From DAOPYU01 sp942493245 (lineage in GTDB: Bacteria; Sumerlaeota; Sumerlaeia; UBA8349), in assembly GCA_942493245.1 (NCBI GenBank), contig OW818685.1:4216001-4280000 (forward strand): a stretch of 64,000 bases of DNA. Direction: 5' to 3'. This document shows positions 26,901 to 35,427 of this stretch, piece after piece. The translations under genes were made by a program, and so were the position numbers. The stretch's first letter is position 1, and every line of letters begins with the position of its first letter. A model generated the notes under the pieces. It worked only from the letters and a program-made list of their open reading frames with translations. It was not told the DNA's origin and did no database searches.

Positions 26901-27330
26901 CGCCACCTCGGCCTCCGACCGGCTCGACAGCCTGATGACGATCGAGAACACGTACCTGGCGACGTTTCAGAGTCTGGGCGGACTGGGATTGTTACTGGGA
27001 ACGCTGGGACTGGCGCTGGTGCTGGTGCGCAATCTTCTGGAGCGGCGGCGCGAGCTAGCGCTCCTGCAGGCGCTGGGTTTCCGGTTTCGGTCGCTGTTGT
27101 GGCTGGCGTTGTCCGAGAACCTGTTCCTTCTGACTGTGGGCATGGGGGTGGGCGCTTTGTGCGCCCTTCTGGCGATCGCTCCCGCCCTGCTGAGCCGGGC
27201 GGCGCTGCCCGACTGGGGGGGATTGTTGACAACCCTGACCGGGGTCTTCCTGTTCGGGGCCGTTTCCGCGCTTCTCAGCGCCACGCTGGCCCTGCGGGTT
27301 CCGGTTCAGGATGCGCTGCGGGAAGAGTGA
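23995..27330 (+). CDS. Large FtsX/MacB-type ABC transporter permease
   Basis: 1111 aa. A first transmembrane helix lies at about residues 16-40, followed by a large periplasmic MacB-like domain (about 40-500). A three-helix FtsX unit begins at about 517 (FVGFSLFILVSVAALIQILF) with the conserved GLLRAVGFTTRQ cytoplasmic loop. Two more central helices follow, then a second periplasmic domain, and a second FtsX unit from about 990 (LGGLGLLLGTLGLALVLVR, then LALLQALGFRFRSLL). This duplicated form is typical of permeases for lipoproteins or envelope lipids that pair with a LolD/MacB-type ATPase. No ATPase is adjacent; the nearest such gene is at 41805-42509. Start 23995 is the ATG just after the CGGC gene. 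Confidence 0.85.
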   Translation: MPFSRLHLLLRTLRHYWRVQLAVALAAAIGVAVLAGSFLVGASVKASLRALTLERLGPVQDALVSELFFAEDLALRLNQAAEDSSSTFCSAIIFAGSVRHADSNARASQVQIMGAAQDFWDFMGVPSLRWDAFADPEESVVLNEALARELQAKEGDEILVRAERPSAIGRNTYLGDRDATVATLRLTVVRILPEQGIGRFGLTPLQQQPLNLFIPLKTLQGRLEQEGRVNTLLASRTQTAPQELLDRVATLDDLGLQVARKTSDRPKVTVQPCATLEGDRIFLAPAVEEAAHRSATELSLDAAPVLTYLANTIRAGDRTIPYSVVTGANQVGADSPGPRAGEVFLNQEAADDLQTSVGCPVGLTYYVPTTRGELLEETTTFTLAKIVPMQAPWADPTLAPNFPGLADKPKLSNWDAPFKIDHNRIRTRDDEYWEDYRATPKVFVALETARAKWGNPYGNLTAVRFREPDGGEVGADRLESLSQSLRKGISPASVGMVFAPVLAQGLAASQGASDFGQLFVGFSLFILVSVAALIQILFRLGIEGRARQFGLLRAVGFTTRQANRLLLSEAAIVAAAGGVVGLLLAVGYASLMVHGLNTWWVGSIGSPFVRFALSSGALAGGFVGGWGVALAASYWAVRDLAKISECQLLAGRIERLVSPSSGRRGPRRWAVGFGVLAVLLLAGAFLSPARLQAALFFTTAAALLAAALAGFALYLRSEGETKIERISLTRIARAAARRQPGRNLLIVALVATATFLIVAVGANRQTAQTRALDKDSGTGGFALLAKTAVPLYQPIQTLLAERGFPMAEIPEGGLHALRLRPGDDASCQNLYRATEPRLLGVDAAFIARGGFMFSASEAHDPETKANPWKLLERPCEEGVVPVIGDYTTVYWLLRLGLGKEITVAGHRLRIVGLLNKSVFQSELVMSADNFERLFPDNPGWSVFALDAGGRDATALGTQLEEAIEDYGFDATSASDRLDSLMTIENTYLATFQSLGGLGLLLGTLGLALVLVRNLLERRRELALLQALGFRFRSLLWLALSENLFLLTVGMGVGALCALLAIAPALLSRAALPDWGGLLTTLTGVFLFGAVSALLSATLALRVPVQDALREE

Positions 27331-27496
27331 TTCCGTGTCCTGATTCAGTTTCATAAACCTGTAGAGGATGGAACCGGTTGCCGGATTTCCGCTTTTTCGC
27401 TTGCGTTGAACTTCCTTCCCATTCAATATGAGAAGAATTCAGGGGCAAACGCTTCTGAATCCTCTCATCGCTCAAACACATGAAAATGGTGGCTCC

Positions 27497-28795
27497 ATGT
27501 CCATCAGCGAACGCATTTCTCCGGACGGTCTGGAAACAGGCGCCCCTTCTCACCAGCAGCGCGTCATTGACACGCTGCACCGGGTCACGACTTTCATGAA
27601 CGAGGTCACCGACCTCAGACGCCTTCTCACGCACATCATGGAAGAATCCAAAACGGCCATGGACTCGGAAGCCAGTTCCTGCATGCTCTATGATGACGCC
27701 ACCGATGAACTCTATTTCGAGGTGGCGCTGGGCGAAAAAGGCGACGAGGTCAAGTCCATCCGGCTCAAACGCGGACAGGGGATCGGGGGCACCTGTCTGG
27801 CCGAAGCGCGCACGCTGATCGTCAACGACGCGCAAAGCGACGACCGCCACGACCGCCGCGCCGACCTGAAGGCAACTTTTATCACCCGCAACCTGGTGGC
27901 CACTCCCATGCGCTGTTATGGCAAGATTATCGGCGTACTCGAGGTTCTCAACAAACGAGGCAATGAGTCCTTCAATTCCGAGGATGTGAAGATTCTCGAG
28001 GTCATCGCCGATCAGGCCGGAATGGCCATCACCAACGCCCGTCTGGTCGAGCTCAGCATCCAGCGCGAGCGGCTGGCCGCCGTGGGATTTGCCGTCAGCG
28101 GCATCGCCCACCATCTCAAGAACATTATTCTGGGAATCAAGGCGCCGCTGGGGCTGATCCGGATGGGATATCAGGGACAGAATTCGAAACTGGTGGCCGA
28201 GGCGCTCCCGATCATCGAACGAGCCTCCTCGCGCATGGAACAATCGGTGCGCGAAATGCTGGCCTACAGCAAAGATCGGAAACCCGAACTGCAGAAGGGA
28301 AATCTCAATTCTTTTGTCCGCGACGTGGTCGAGGAAACCACCGACCGCGCCGCGGAAAAAGGGATTCTGGTCCTGACCGACCTCGACGAACGCATCCAGA
28401 ACTCAGGGCTCGACACCCTTCGGCTCCACGACGCCGTGCTCAATCTGATCGGTAACGCCATCGAGGCGCACCGCGAGGAGGAAGCGGGGCGTTATGTCAA
28501 AGTGCGAACCCTGCTGGGGCAGAACAACACGGTCCATATCCTCGAGGTGGAGGACAATGGCCCCGGGATTCCACCGGATATTCTCAAGAACATCTTCGAA
28601 CCGTTCTTCAGCACCAAGGGATCGAAGGGCACCGGTCTGGGCCTGGCGATCGCCCGCAAGGTGGCCGAAGAGAACGGCGGTTCACTGACCGCCCGCAGCC
28701 AGATCGGGGCGGGCGCCACTTTTACTTTCCGCCTGCCGATTGTTGAAGCGCCTGCCGTTTTTCTCTTCCAGGACACCGACGTTGTCGAACTATAG
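27497..28795 (+). CDS. GAF-domain histidine kinase
   Basis: 432 aa from ATG 27497; an earlier in-frame ATG at 27428 is possible. The GAF domain is at about residues 30-190 (SSCMLYDDATDELYFEVALG, then IGVLEVLNKRG). The phosphoacceptor region is VSGIAHHLKNIILGIKAPLG at about 205-224, with the His in an AHHLKN context typical of NtrB-like kinases. The ATPase boxes are LNLIGNAIEAH, VEDNGPGIP and GTGLGLAIARKVAEENGG. There are no membrane helices. No response regulator lies beside it, so it is an orphan kinase here. A coiled linker joins GAF and kinase. Confidence 0.88.
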   Translation: MSISERISPDGLETGAPSHQQRVIDTLHRVTTFMNEVTDLRRLLTHIMEESKTAMDSEASSCMLYDDATDELYFEVALGEKGDEVKSIRLKRGQGIGGTCLAEARTLIVNDAQSDDRHDRRADLKATFITRNLVATPMRCYGKIIGVLEVLNKRGNESFNSEDVKILEVIADQAGMAITNARLVELSIQRERLAAVGFAVSGIAHHLKNIILGIKAPLGLIRMGYQGQNSKLVAEALPIIERASSRMEQSVREMLAYSKDRKPELQKGNLNSFVRDVVEETTDRAAEKGILVLTDLDERIQNSGLDTLRLHDAVLNLIGNAIEAHREEEAGRYVKVRTLLGQNNTVHILEVEDNGPGIPPDILKNIFEPFFSTKGSKGTGLGLAIARKVAEENGGSLTARSQIGAGATFTFRLPIVEAPAVFLFQDTDVVEL

Positions 28796-28891
28796 GCAAA
28801 ATCCGTTGAATAGGGTTGACTCGCAGAGAGGTCTGACATAAACTGACCTCGTTCCATTATTTACACCCTATTTCTTTTCAGGAGGTGGCCT

Positions 28892-29293
28892 ATGCGTTTG
28901 TTTGCGAGGTTTTCGTCTTGTTTGCTGTTGGTGGGGCTGGTGCTGGCGACCGGATGTACGTCGCTCAACACCTCGAAGTCGTTCCGGGATCTGCCCTTGG
29001 AAAAAGGGAAACAGAACGTCTGTCATCTGAACGGCACGGTTTCGGGTCTCTATTTCCTCGGCAAGGTGCCGCTGATCACGGGCAACACGGACAAACCCGG
29101 CAGCTGGATGCCCGTGTTCGGCAAGGACACGGTGTCGCTGAACGAAGCGACCGACATGCTGGCGGGCACGGCCAAGGAAGGGGGCGCGACGGAACTGGAC
29201 AGCCTGGTTTCGTCGAGCGGCAAAATGTGGATCATGCCAACCTTTGTTCTGTTCTGGAAGACGCAGAAGGTTTCGGTCAGCGCGGTAAAGTGA
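28892..29293 (+). CDS. Small lipoprotein of unknown function
   Basis: 133 aa, preceded by CAGGAGG. A clear lipoprotein signal is present: MRLFARFSSCLLLVGLVLAT then GC at the lipobox (LATGC, Cys22). The residue after Cys is Thr, which would favour Lol-dependent sorting to the outer membrane. The mature part (about 110 aa) has GLYFLGKVPLITGN and a hydrophobic end. No family is recognised, though small TRL-like lipoproteins have a comparable pattern. It is followed by a strong stem-loop. Confidence 0.75.
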   Translation: MRLFARFSSCLLLVGLVLATGCTSLNTSKSFRDLPLEKGKQNVCHLNGTVSGLYFLGKVPLITGNTDKPGSWMPVFGKDTVSLNEATDMLAGTAKEGGATELDSLVSSSGKMWIMPTFVLFWKTQKVSVSAVK

Positions 29294-29354
29294 GGTATTC
29301 GAGTTTCCTGAAATTCTGGAAAGAGGAATCTTTTCTGTGAGGATGGATTTCGAT

Positions 29355-29406
29355 ATCCCGGATTCGGAAGGGATTGATTACCCTCCGAATCCGGGATTCG
29401 ACTTTT
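29355..29406 (+). terminator. Stem-loop terminator after the lipoprotein gene
   Basis: A 17-bp stem with one bulge (left arm ATCCCGGATTCGGAAGGG, right arm CCCTCCGAATCCGGGAT) is followed within 4 nt by a run of five T. It starts about 60 nt after the lipoprotein stop. Confidence 0.7.
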
Positions 29407-29621
29407 TGCCTGAGAATCGCATCCTCTGCACAGATGGTGGTGCGGGAAAAGCCGAGGTCCTCTCGGAGCGAAGTGACTCAATATATCAAAGGGAATTGAA
29501 CCCGATTTTTCTTTATTCGCAATACGAAGAGAAAAGGTCCTGTTCCCGTTTTCAGTGGCGGTTTCGCGGATGAAAGGGTAAGATATCGTATATTGAAGTC
29601 CTTGTGACGGAGGGTACGAAA

Positions 29622-30836
29622 ATGAGGTGGATATCTTTCCGGATGATAAAAGTCGTTTGGATTGCCGGGGTTTTCGCTCTCGGCTGTTCGGTGGGAGGTA
29701 CTGCCGCAGCCAAATCCACCCTGGGCGCGGAAATCGTGATCGGGTGGAATGACTTGGGGATGCACTGCATGAATCGGACCTATCAGTCTTTTTGCGTCCT
29801 GCCTCCCTATAACAATCTGAACGCCCAGGTGGTGTTGCGGGGGAGCCCGCCACAATTGCTCACCCAAGGGGTCACTCTGAACTACAGCTTTACCAACAAC
29901 ACGACCAGCGCCAACAAGATCAATTTCTGGGATCATGCCCAGAGTCTTTTCAAGGTGACGCTGGCGCCCAATGTCGGTCTGGCCGGAAAAGGCCTGACCG
30001 GCACGCTGGATTACAATGCGGCGCTTGGAGTCTTCGAGGCGCCCGGCGTGCCGCTCACTCCGTTTGAGGACACCGCCCCGACTGTGGAGAGCCCCTACCA
30101 GCTCGCCAATGTCACGCTCACCAGTGGTCAGACGTTGATGGACCAAACCACCTTCGTGGCCCCCGTCTCGGTGGAAATGCACTGCGACCAGTGCCATATG
30201 GCATCGGATGGCAAAACGGTCGAGCAGGTGATTCTGGCGTTGCACGATGATAAGGAGGGGACAAATCTGAGCGGCAATCAACCGGTTCTGTGCGCCAAGT
30301 GTCACTCCTCGAATGCGCTTGGAACCCCCGGACAAGCCGGTCTCCCCAGTTTGTCGTTGGCGATTCACGATCTCCATGCCGACGAACGGCCCAATACGGA
30401 CTGTTATGCGTGTCACCCGGGTTCCCAGACGCAATGTCTGCGGGATGTGATGTACAGCGCCGGGTTGCGGTGCAAGGATTGTCACGGCGATTTGCCCGCG
30501 ATGGCGCTGGCGCTCAAGAACGGTCGGAAGCCGTGGATCGAGGAACCGAAGTGCTCCTCCTGCCATACCGCCGAATACGCAGAGGAAACGGGAAAACTCT
30601 ACCGTCACAGTTTTGGACATGGCGGTCTGGCCTGTGCAGCCTGCCACAACAGTCCCCATGCGATTCTGCCGACCGTCCAACCCAAAGACTCGCTTCAGGT
30701 CATGCGGCTTCAGAACAGTGGGGGGCCTCTGGGGAAATGTTCGGTGTGTCACACCAAGCGCCCCACGGCGCCGGGACCGCATGGACTGATCGCGCCGCCG
30801 GACCCACTGGCGCCTCCTGAAATTTTGATCTATTGA
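29622..30836 (+). CDS. Secreted heptaheme c-type cytochrome
   Basis: 404 aa from ATG 29622 (GGAGG upstream). The signal peptide covers about residues 1-30 (KVVWIAGVFALGCSVGGTAAA). An N-terminal domain of about 150 residues opens with EIVIGWNDLGMHCMN and has no heme motif. Seven CXXCH sites follow: CDQCH, CAKCH, CYACH, CKDCH, CSSCH, CAACH and CSVCH. The protein ends in a Pro-rich tail without an anchor. It should be exported, matured with covalent heme and act in periplasmic or extracellular electron transfer. No oxidase, reductase or maturation gene adjoins it, so the partner is unknown. A Cys in the signal peptide lies in a context (ALGC) that could also act as a lipobox. Confidence 0.88.
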   Translation: MRWISFRMIKVVWIAGVFALGCSVGGTAAAKSTLGAEIVIGWNDLGMHCMNRTYQSFCVLPPYNNLNAQVVLRGSPPQLLTQGVTLNYSFTNNTTSANKINFWDHAQSLFKVTLAPNVGLAGKGLTGTLDYNAALGVFEAPGVPLTPFEDTAPTVESPYQLANVTLTSGQTLMDQTTFVAPVSVEMHCDQCHMASDGKTVEQVILALHDDKEGTNLSGNQPVLCAKCHSSNALGTPGQAGLPSLSLAIHDLHADERPNTDCYACHPGSQTQCLRDVMYSAGLRCKDCHGDLPAMALALKNGRKPWIEEPKCSSCHTAEYAEETGKLYRHSFGHGGLACAACHNSPHAILPTVQPKDSLQVMRLQNSGGPLGKCSVCHTKRPTAPGPHGLIAPPDPLAPPEILIY

Positions 30837-30972
30837 CCGGCCCAAGTAAACCCATGAGGGTATTCGGAGACAAAACCGGATTGATCCCAGATGACAAATC
30901 GCGGAATGAAAAAATAGAAAAGGGCTTGGGGTTGCGTTCTTGAACTCGATTTGACAAAGTAACAGGTGGTTT

Positions 30973-31002
30973 CCGGGGGCTTCTCAAGCGAGAAGCCCCC
31001 GG
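30973..31002. terminator. Strong GC hairpin after the cytochrome gene
   Basis: CCGGGGGCTTCTC pairs with GAGAAGCCCCCGG around a 4-nt loop, a 13-bp perfect stem about 135 nt after the cytochrome stop. No T-run follows, so it may be a processing or pause hairpin rather than an intrinsic terminator. Confidence 0.45.
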
Positions 31003-31053
31003 TCACATGCCAGAACGTTTTTGTCGGAACACCCGGAAAACCAATTGCGCCAG

Positions 31054-31105
31054 CGGGGACGCCGGCGGTACAAAACCACTGGGCCGACGGGGACTTCGGC
31101 GGTAC
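31054..31105. repeat. Short dispersed GC repeat, tandem pair
   Basis: CGGGGACGCCGGCGGTAC (31054-31071) and CGGGGACTTCGGCGGTAC (31088-31105) lie 34 nt apart, just before the helicase gene. A third copy is at 13019-13036 before pspF. Confidence 0.55.
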
Positions 31106-31165
31106 GAAACTGCAGGGCGATAGAGACACCGGTCGCGGTACTTTATGGAAGGGTCGGAACAAAAG

Positions 31166-34100
31166 ATGCCGAATTGGACTCCCCAACAGAGCCTGGCGAT
31201 CGCGCAATCGGGTTGCGACCTGCTGGTGTCGGCCAGCGCGGGCACGGGCAAAACGGCCGTGTTGACCGAGCGCATTGTGCGCCTGGCCGTGGAGGGTTCC
31301 AGCCCCGTGGACCTGGACCGTTTTCTGGTGGTGACCTTCACGGATGCGGCGGCGCTCGAGATGCGCGAACGCATCGCCGCCGCCCTGCGCGAGCGTCTGG
31401 CCCGGGAACCGGGAAACGACCGGGTGCGGCGTCAGTGCCTGGTGGTGGAGAAGGCGCAGATTTCGACCCTGCACAGCTTTTGCGCATCGCTGTTACGTCA
31501 GCATTTTCATGTGCTGGGACTCGACCCGGAGTTCACAACGCTGGACGGAATGGAAGCCAAGGCGCTGGCGGGCGGGGTGGCGCAGGATTTGTTCGACGCC
31601 CGGCTCGAAAAACTCGAACCGGTTTTCACTCGCTGGCTCGATACATTCGGCGCGGCCAACCCCGAGTCGGAAGCCCGGCAGGTGGTGTTGCGGGTCCACG
31701 GATTCTTGAGGAAACTCGACGACCCGGAGGTATGGACCCGGAAGGTCCGGGACGAGTATCCGTTGAGACCGGATGGGGAAGGGGCGCTCCTGCCGTTGGA
31801 AAAATGCGCCTGGTTCCAGGAGTGGAACCGGACGTTTCGGGAGGAAATGGACGGGACGGTCCACGGTATCGCGGCTCTGCGCGGGGAAGCCCGGTGTACC
31901 GACGTGAAACTGGCGAAGTGGATCGAGGAGTTTTTGCCTCTTCTGGAATCGGCGCAGGGGAAATGCCGGGACGGCCAGTGGAACGAAGCGGTTCAGGAAG
32001 TTCGGGAAATCAAAATTCCCACTCTGAGGGGGACCAGTAACGCGGACGAAGCGGCTCAGAGGTTGAAGGAGCGTCTGAAGGATTTTCGGGACCGTTTCAA
32101 GAAGCGTTTGAAGGACAAAATGGCGGCCGTCGGGTTGGAGGAAATGCAGGCGCTGCACGCCGCGTCGGCCTGGCAGGTCCACCTCCTGCTCGATCTGGCG
32201 TGGGAGTTCGACCGGCTCTATGAAGCGGCCAAGCGCCAGCGCGGCGCGGTGGATTTCGACGATCTCGAGCAGCTGGCGCTGCGCTTGTTGCGGGGGGATA
32301 GGGACGCCCCCAGCAAGGCGGCGCAGTTGTGTCAGGAACAGTATGAATACGTACTGGTGGACGAGTACCAGGACATCAACCCCGTTCAGGAGAGAATCCT
32401 GAGTCTGGTCTCGCGTCTGCACGATCCGAAACGTCCCAACAACCGCTTCGCCGTGGGCGATGTGAAACAGAGCATCTATGCGTTCCGTCTGGCCGCGCCC
32501 GACATCTTTCTGGGGAAATACGACGCATTCCAGCCGCTTGAACCGGTGGGCGATTTGTCATCTGTTTCGTTCAGCGGCGCGGTGGACGCGTCTGGCCGGG
32601 TGGACCTGACACACAACTTCCGCAGCCGCCCGGAAGCGCTCGACTTTGTGAACTTCGTGTTCGAACGCCTGATGGCGCGTGAGACGGCGGGGTTGGACTA
32701 CGGACCGGGAGCCGCGCTCGAATCGGGGGGCGTGTATGGAGATGTCTCCGATTCGGACGCCCATCCTCGGGTGGAATTGTGTCTCCTCGAAAAACCCGAG
32801 ATCCAGACCACCGACGATGGGGTGGAACCGATTGAAGAGGCCTCGGAGACGGAAGAAACGGATTCCGGCGGTGAGGACGAGAACTCCGGGGTGGACGAGG
32901 GCGAGGATCTGGAAGGAGCCGAGTGCGAGGCGTTTTTTGTGGGGCGGCGTATTCGCGAGATGGTCGAAGGACCGGAACCCGTCCAGGTCGCCGAACGCCG
33001 GGCGGATGGGACGCTGGGCGCCCGCCCAGCGCGTTTCCGCGACGTGGCGGTGCTGCTGCGCTCGCTGAGCGGCGTGGTGGACATCTACCTGCGGGTGTTT
33101 AAGCAAATGGGGATTCCCGTGTTCACCGAGGCGGGTTCCGGATTCCTCCAGGCGCAGGAAGTGCGCGATGTGCTGAACCTGCTGCGGGTGATTGACAACC
33201 CGCGCCAGGATATTCCGCTGGCGGCGCTGTTGGGGTCGCCGTTCGAGGGGTGGACCGAAAGCGAGTTGCTGGCGGTTCGCCTGAACGGACCGCAGGGCGA
33301 TTTCTACGAGGCGGTGGCCGCGACGGCTCAGACAGAGTCGGAACTGGGGCGCAAGGCGGCGGATTTCCTGTCGCGACTGGACGAGTGGCGCACCCGCGCG
33401 CGGCGGGGGCCGCTGGCCGATCTGCTGAGCGCGTTGTACGAGGAGTCGGGGTACCCCGCGTGCGTTCTGGCGATGGAGAACGGGACGCTGCGCCGGGCGA
33501 ATCTCGAGCGCCTCTACGACTTGGCGCGCAAGTCCGACTCGTTTGCGCGTCAGGGTCTGAGCCGTTTTCTGGAGTTCCTCGATCAGATTCAGGACGCGAA
33601 AGAGGATTATGACGAAGCCGCCGTTCAGGGTGCCGCCGAGGATGTGGTGCGCATCATGACGGTCCACAAGAGCAAGGGCCTCGAGTTCCCGATCGTCTTC
33701 GTGTCAAATCTGTCCCGGAAATTCAACACGATGGATTTCCGGGGAAGCCTGACTCTGGACCGCAGACGGGGCCTGGGCGTGTCGGTGGTGGACGTGGACC
33801 GGGGCGCGCATTACACTTCACCCGCGCAGGAGTTCATCTGGAACGGCAAGAAGAAACAGGCGCTGGCCGAGGAGATGCGGGTGCTCTATGTGGCGCTGAC
33901 CCGTGCGCGCGAGCGATTGGTCTTGAGTGGCACGGTGGCCGACCTGGAAAAAACGCGCGAGCGGTGGCAAACGCTGGCCGATGGCGCGCGCGGAGACGAA
34001 TCGAGGCCGGGCCTGAAACGCCTCGCAGCGCACCAGATGAACGTGGCCGCGCCGGGCGGGGCGATGGACTGGATCGGCGCGGCGCTGGCGTTGAATCCCG

Positions 34101-35020
34101 AAGTCTGGTGTCTTCACCCCGCCATTCCCAAACCGGGAGGGACACTCCTTTCCCTGCGGCAGGTGGACAAGCGGGAAACCGGGGTGTGGCGGTTGCAGAG
34201 TGGCGCCAGAAGCGCCGGGGACGGAAGCGGTGCGGACGCGCGCGAAGGAAGAGATGGGGAGTCGGCGGAACAGGCCGCTCGATCGGCGATGGACCGGATC
34301 GAGTGGGCCTACCCGCACGCGTGCCTGACGCACGTGCCCGCGCGCATGACGACGTCGGAGCTGAAGCGGCGGATGGAGTCGGTCGAGGCGGACTCGGGCG
34401 AACGGCTGACGCGGGTGGTGCGGCCCTTCGAGGGGTTGCGCAATCCATTCGCCGAGCCGGAGGCTGGGGCGTCTCAGTCCTCCGGCGGCACCGAACGGGG
34501 GCTTGTCACCCACCTGGTTCTACAGCATGTGAATCTTCTGGAAAAATTGGATTACGCCGGAGTCTCGGCCCAGGTGGACCGCCTGATGGACCGGGGGCTG
34601 TTGACCGAAACGCAACGCGAGTGGGTGGATCTGGCGGCGGTGGCGGGTTTCTTCGAGTCCGCGCTGGGGCGGCGCGTCCTGGCGCAGCCGTTGGACCGGG
34701 TCTGGCGCGAGGCGCCGTTCGTCTTGGGACTGTCCCCGTCGGAGGCCGGATTGCCCGACATGGCCGGGTACGACGAGACGGAACGCATCCGGGTGCAGGG
34801 GGTGTTCGACTGTCTGGTCGAGGAGGAAGACGGGTTTCTATTGATTGATTACAAGACGGACCGCATCCCGCCGGAGGCGGTGTCAGCGCGGGTGGCGCAT
34901 TACCGTCCCCAGATCCGGTTGTACGCCCGCGCGGTCGCGGCGATTTACCCGAAACCGTTAAAAGAGGGACTCCTTTATTTTCTTCACCTGGGCGCCGCCG
35001 TCCCAGTCTGGCCGGAGTAG
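31166..35020 (+). CDS. addA: AddA-like UvrD-family helicase-nuclease
   Basis: About 1284 aa. Helicase motifs are in order: Q-motif PNWTPQQSLAI, Walker A SASAGTGKTAVL at about residues 22-33, VVTFTDAAALEMRERI, ISTLHSFCASLLRQHF, Walker B LVDEYQDINPVQ, GDVKQSIYAFRLAAPDIF, NFRSRPEALDFVN, MTVHKSKGLEFPIVFVSNL and VLYVALTRARERL. The C-terminus has the RecB-family nuclease core LLIDYKTDRI with QIRLYARAV about 25 residues on. This is the AddA (RexA) plan for double-strand break processing. A 40-residue Glu/Asp-rich insert lies at about 550-590. No AddB partner is visible. The start is taken at 31166; an ATG at 31145 is an alternative. Confidence 0.88.
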   Translation: MPNWTPQQSLAIAQSGCDLLVSASAGTGKTAVLTERIVRLAVEGSSPVDLDRFLVVTFTDAAALEMRERIAAALRERLAREPGNDRVRRQCLVVEKAQISTLHSFCASLLRQHFHVLGLDPEFTTLDGMEAKALAGGVAQDLFDARLEKLEPVFTRWLDTFGAANPESEARQVVLRVHGFLRKLDDPEVWTRKVRDEYPLRPDGEGALLPLEKCAWFQEWNRTFREEMDGTVHGIAALRGEARCTDVKLAKWIEEFLPLLESAQGKCRDGQWNEAVQEVREIKIPTLRGTSNADEAAQRLKERLKDFRDRFKKRLKDKMAAVGLEEMQALHAASAWQVHLLLDLAWEFDRLYEAAKRQRGAVDFDDLEQLALRLLRGDRDAPSKAAQLCQEQYEYVLVDEYQDINPVQERILSLVSRLHDPKRPNNRFAVGDVKQSIYAFRLAAPDIFLGKYDAFQPLEPVGDLSSVSFSGAVDASGRVDLTHNFRSRPEALDFVNFVFERLMARETAGLDYGPGAALESGGVYGDVSDSDAHPRVELCLLEKPEIQTTDDGVEPIEEASETEETDSGGEDENSGVDEGEDLEGAECEAFFVGRRIREMVEGPEPVQVAERRADGTLGARPARFRDVAVLLRSLSGVVDIYLRVFKQMGIPVFTEAGSGFLQAQEVRDVLNLLRVIDNPRQDIPLAALLGSPFEGWTESELLAVRLNGPQGDFYEAVAATAQTESELGRKAADFLSRLDEWRTRARRGPLADLLSALYEESGYPACVLAMENGTLRRANLERLYDLARKSDSFARQGLSRFLEFLDQIQDAKEDYDEAAVQGAAEDVVRIMTVHKSKGLEFPIVFVSNLSRKFNTMDFRGSLTLDRRRGLGVSVVDVDRGAHYTSPAQEFIWNGKKKQALAEEMRVLYVALTRARERLVLSGTVADLEKTRERWQTLADGARGDESRPGLKRLAAHQMNVAAPGGAMDWIGAALALNPEVWCLHPAIPKPGGTLLSLRQVDKRETGVWRLQSGARSAGDGSGADAREGRDGESAEQAARSAMDRIEWAYPHACLTHVPARMTTSELKRRMESVEADSGERLTRVVRPFEGLRNPFAEPEAGASQSSGGTERGLVTHLVLQHVNLLEKLDYAGVSAQVDRLMDRGLLTETQREWVDLAAVAGFFESALGRRVLAQPLDRVWREAPFVLGLSPSEAGLPDMAGYDETERIRVQGVFDCLVEEEDGFLLIDYKTDRIPPEAVSARVAHYRPQIRLYARAVAAIYPKPLKEGLLYFLHLGAAVPVWPE

Positions 35021-35074
35021 GGACGGGTTGTCTCATCGGGTGAGAGTTTGTCTGGAGAAGTACCACGAAATTCC

Positions 35075-35290
35075 TGGCGCAGCGAAGCCACAACCAAAAG
35101 AAAGAACCGCGAAAGACGCGAAAAGCGCGAAAACTGACTTTTTCGTGTCTTTCGCGCTTTTCGCGGTTGAATAAGGAGGTTCCGTTGTGCTTGAGATCGT
35201 CGTGGCTTGCGTTGATTCTACGAGATAGTGGTACGGAACAGACGAAAACCGCATTCTTCCGTCTGTTCCGTGTATTCCGTGGTTGAATAA
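35075..35290. repeat. Composite two-hairpin repeat element (copy 3)
   Basis: Within the gene-free stretch 35021-35826. The flank TGGCGCAGCGAAGCCACAAC (35075) is followed by hairpin 1 with CGCGAAA-type units (35105-35170), a linker TTGCGTTGATTCTACGAGAT (from 35207, 24 of 29 nt identical to the linker at 9071), and hairpin 2 with CGGAACA-type units (35232-35290). Both hairpins end in GGTTGAATAAGG. The order matches the element at 8842-9152 although the arm units differ. Confidence 0.6.
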
Positions 35291-35404
35291 GGCGGTTTCG
35301 GTATCCTGTTGATTGCAACCGGGCAGGAAACCCGTTCCTGCACCGATGGGGGATGGGAAAGGGGGTCGGTGAGGGACGACATCCGTCCTTTTCGTTCTCC
35401 TGAG

Positions 35405-35427
35405 TTCCCGTTTTCGCGGGGATGACG
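35405..35427. repeat. REP-like palindrome (single unit)
   Basis: TTCCCGTTTTCGCGGGGATG followed by ACG, the same unit as the pair at 7931-8054. The remainder of 35428-35826 holds no convincing gene. Confidence 0.55.

Noticed and set aside
29337..29573. Short plus-strand frame between the lipoprotein and the cytochrome genes
   Set aside because: It runs through the terminator stem-loop and has no start signal.
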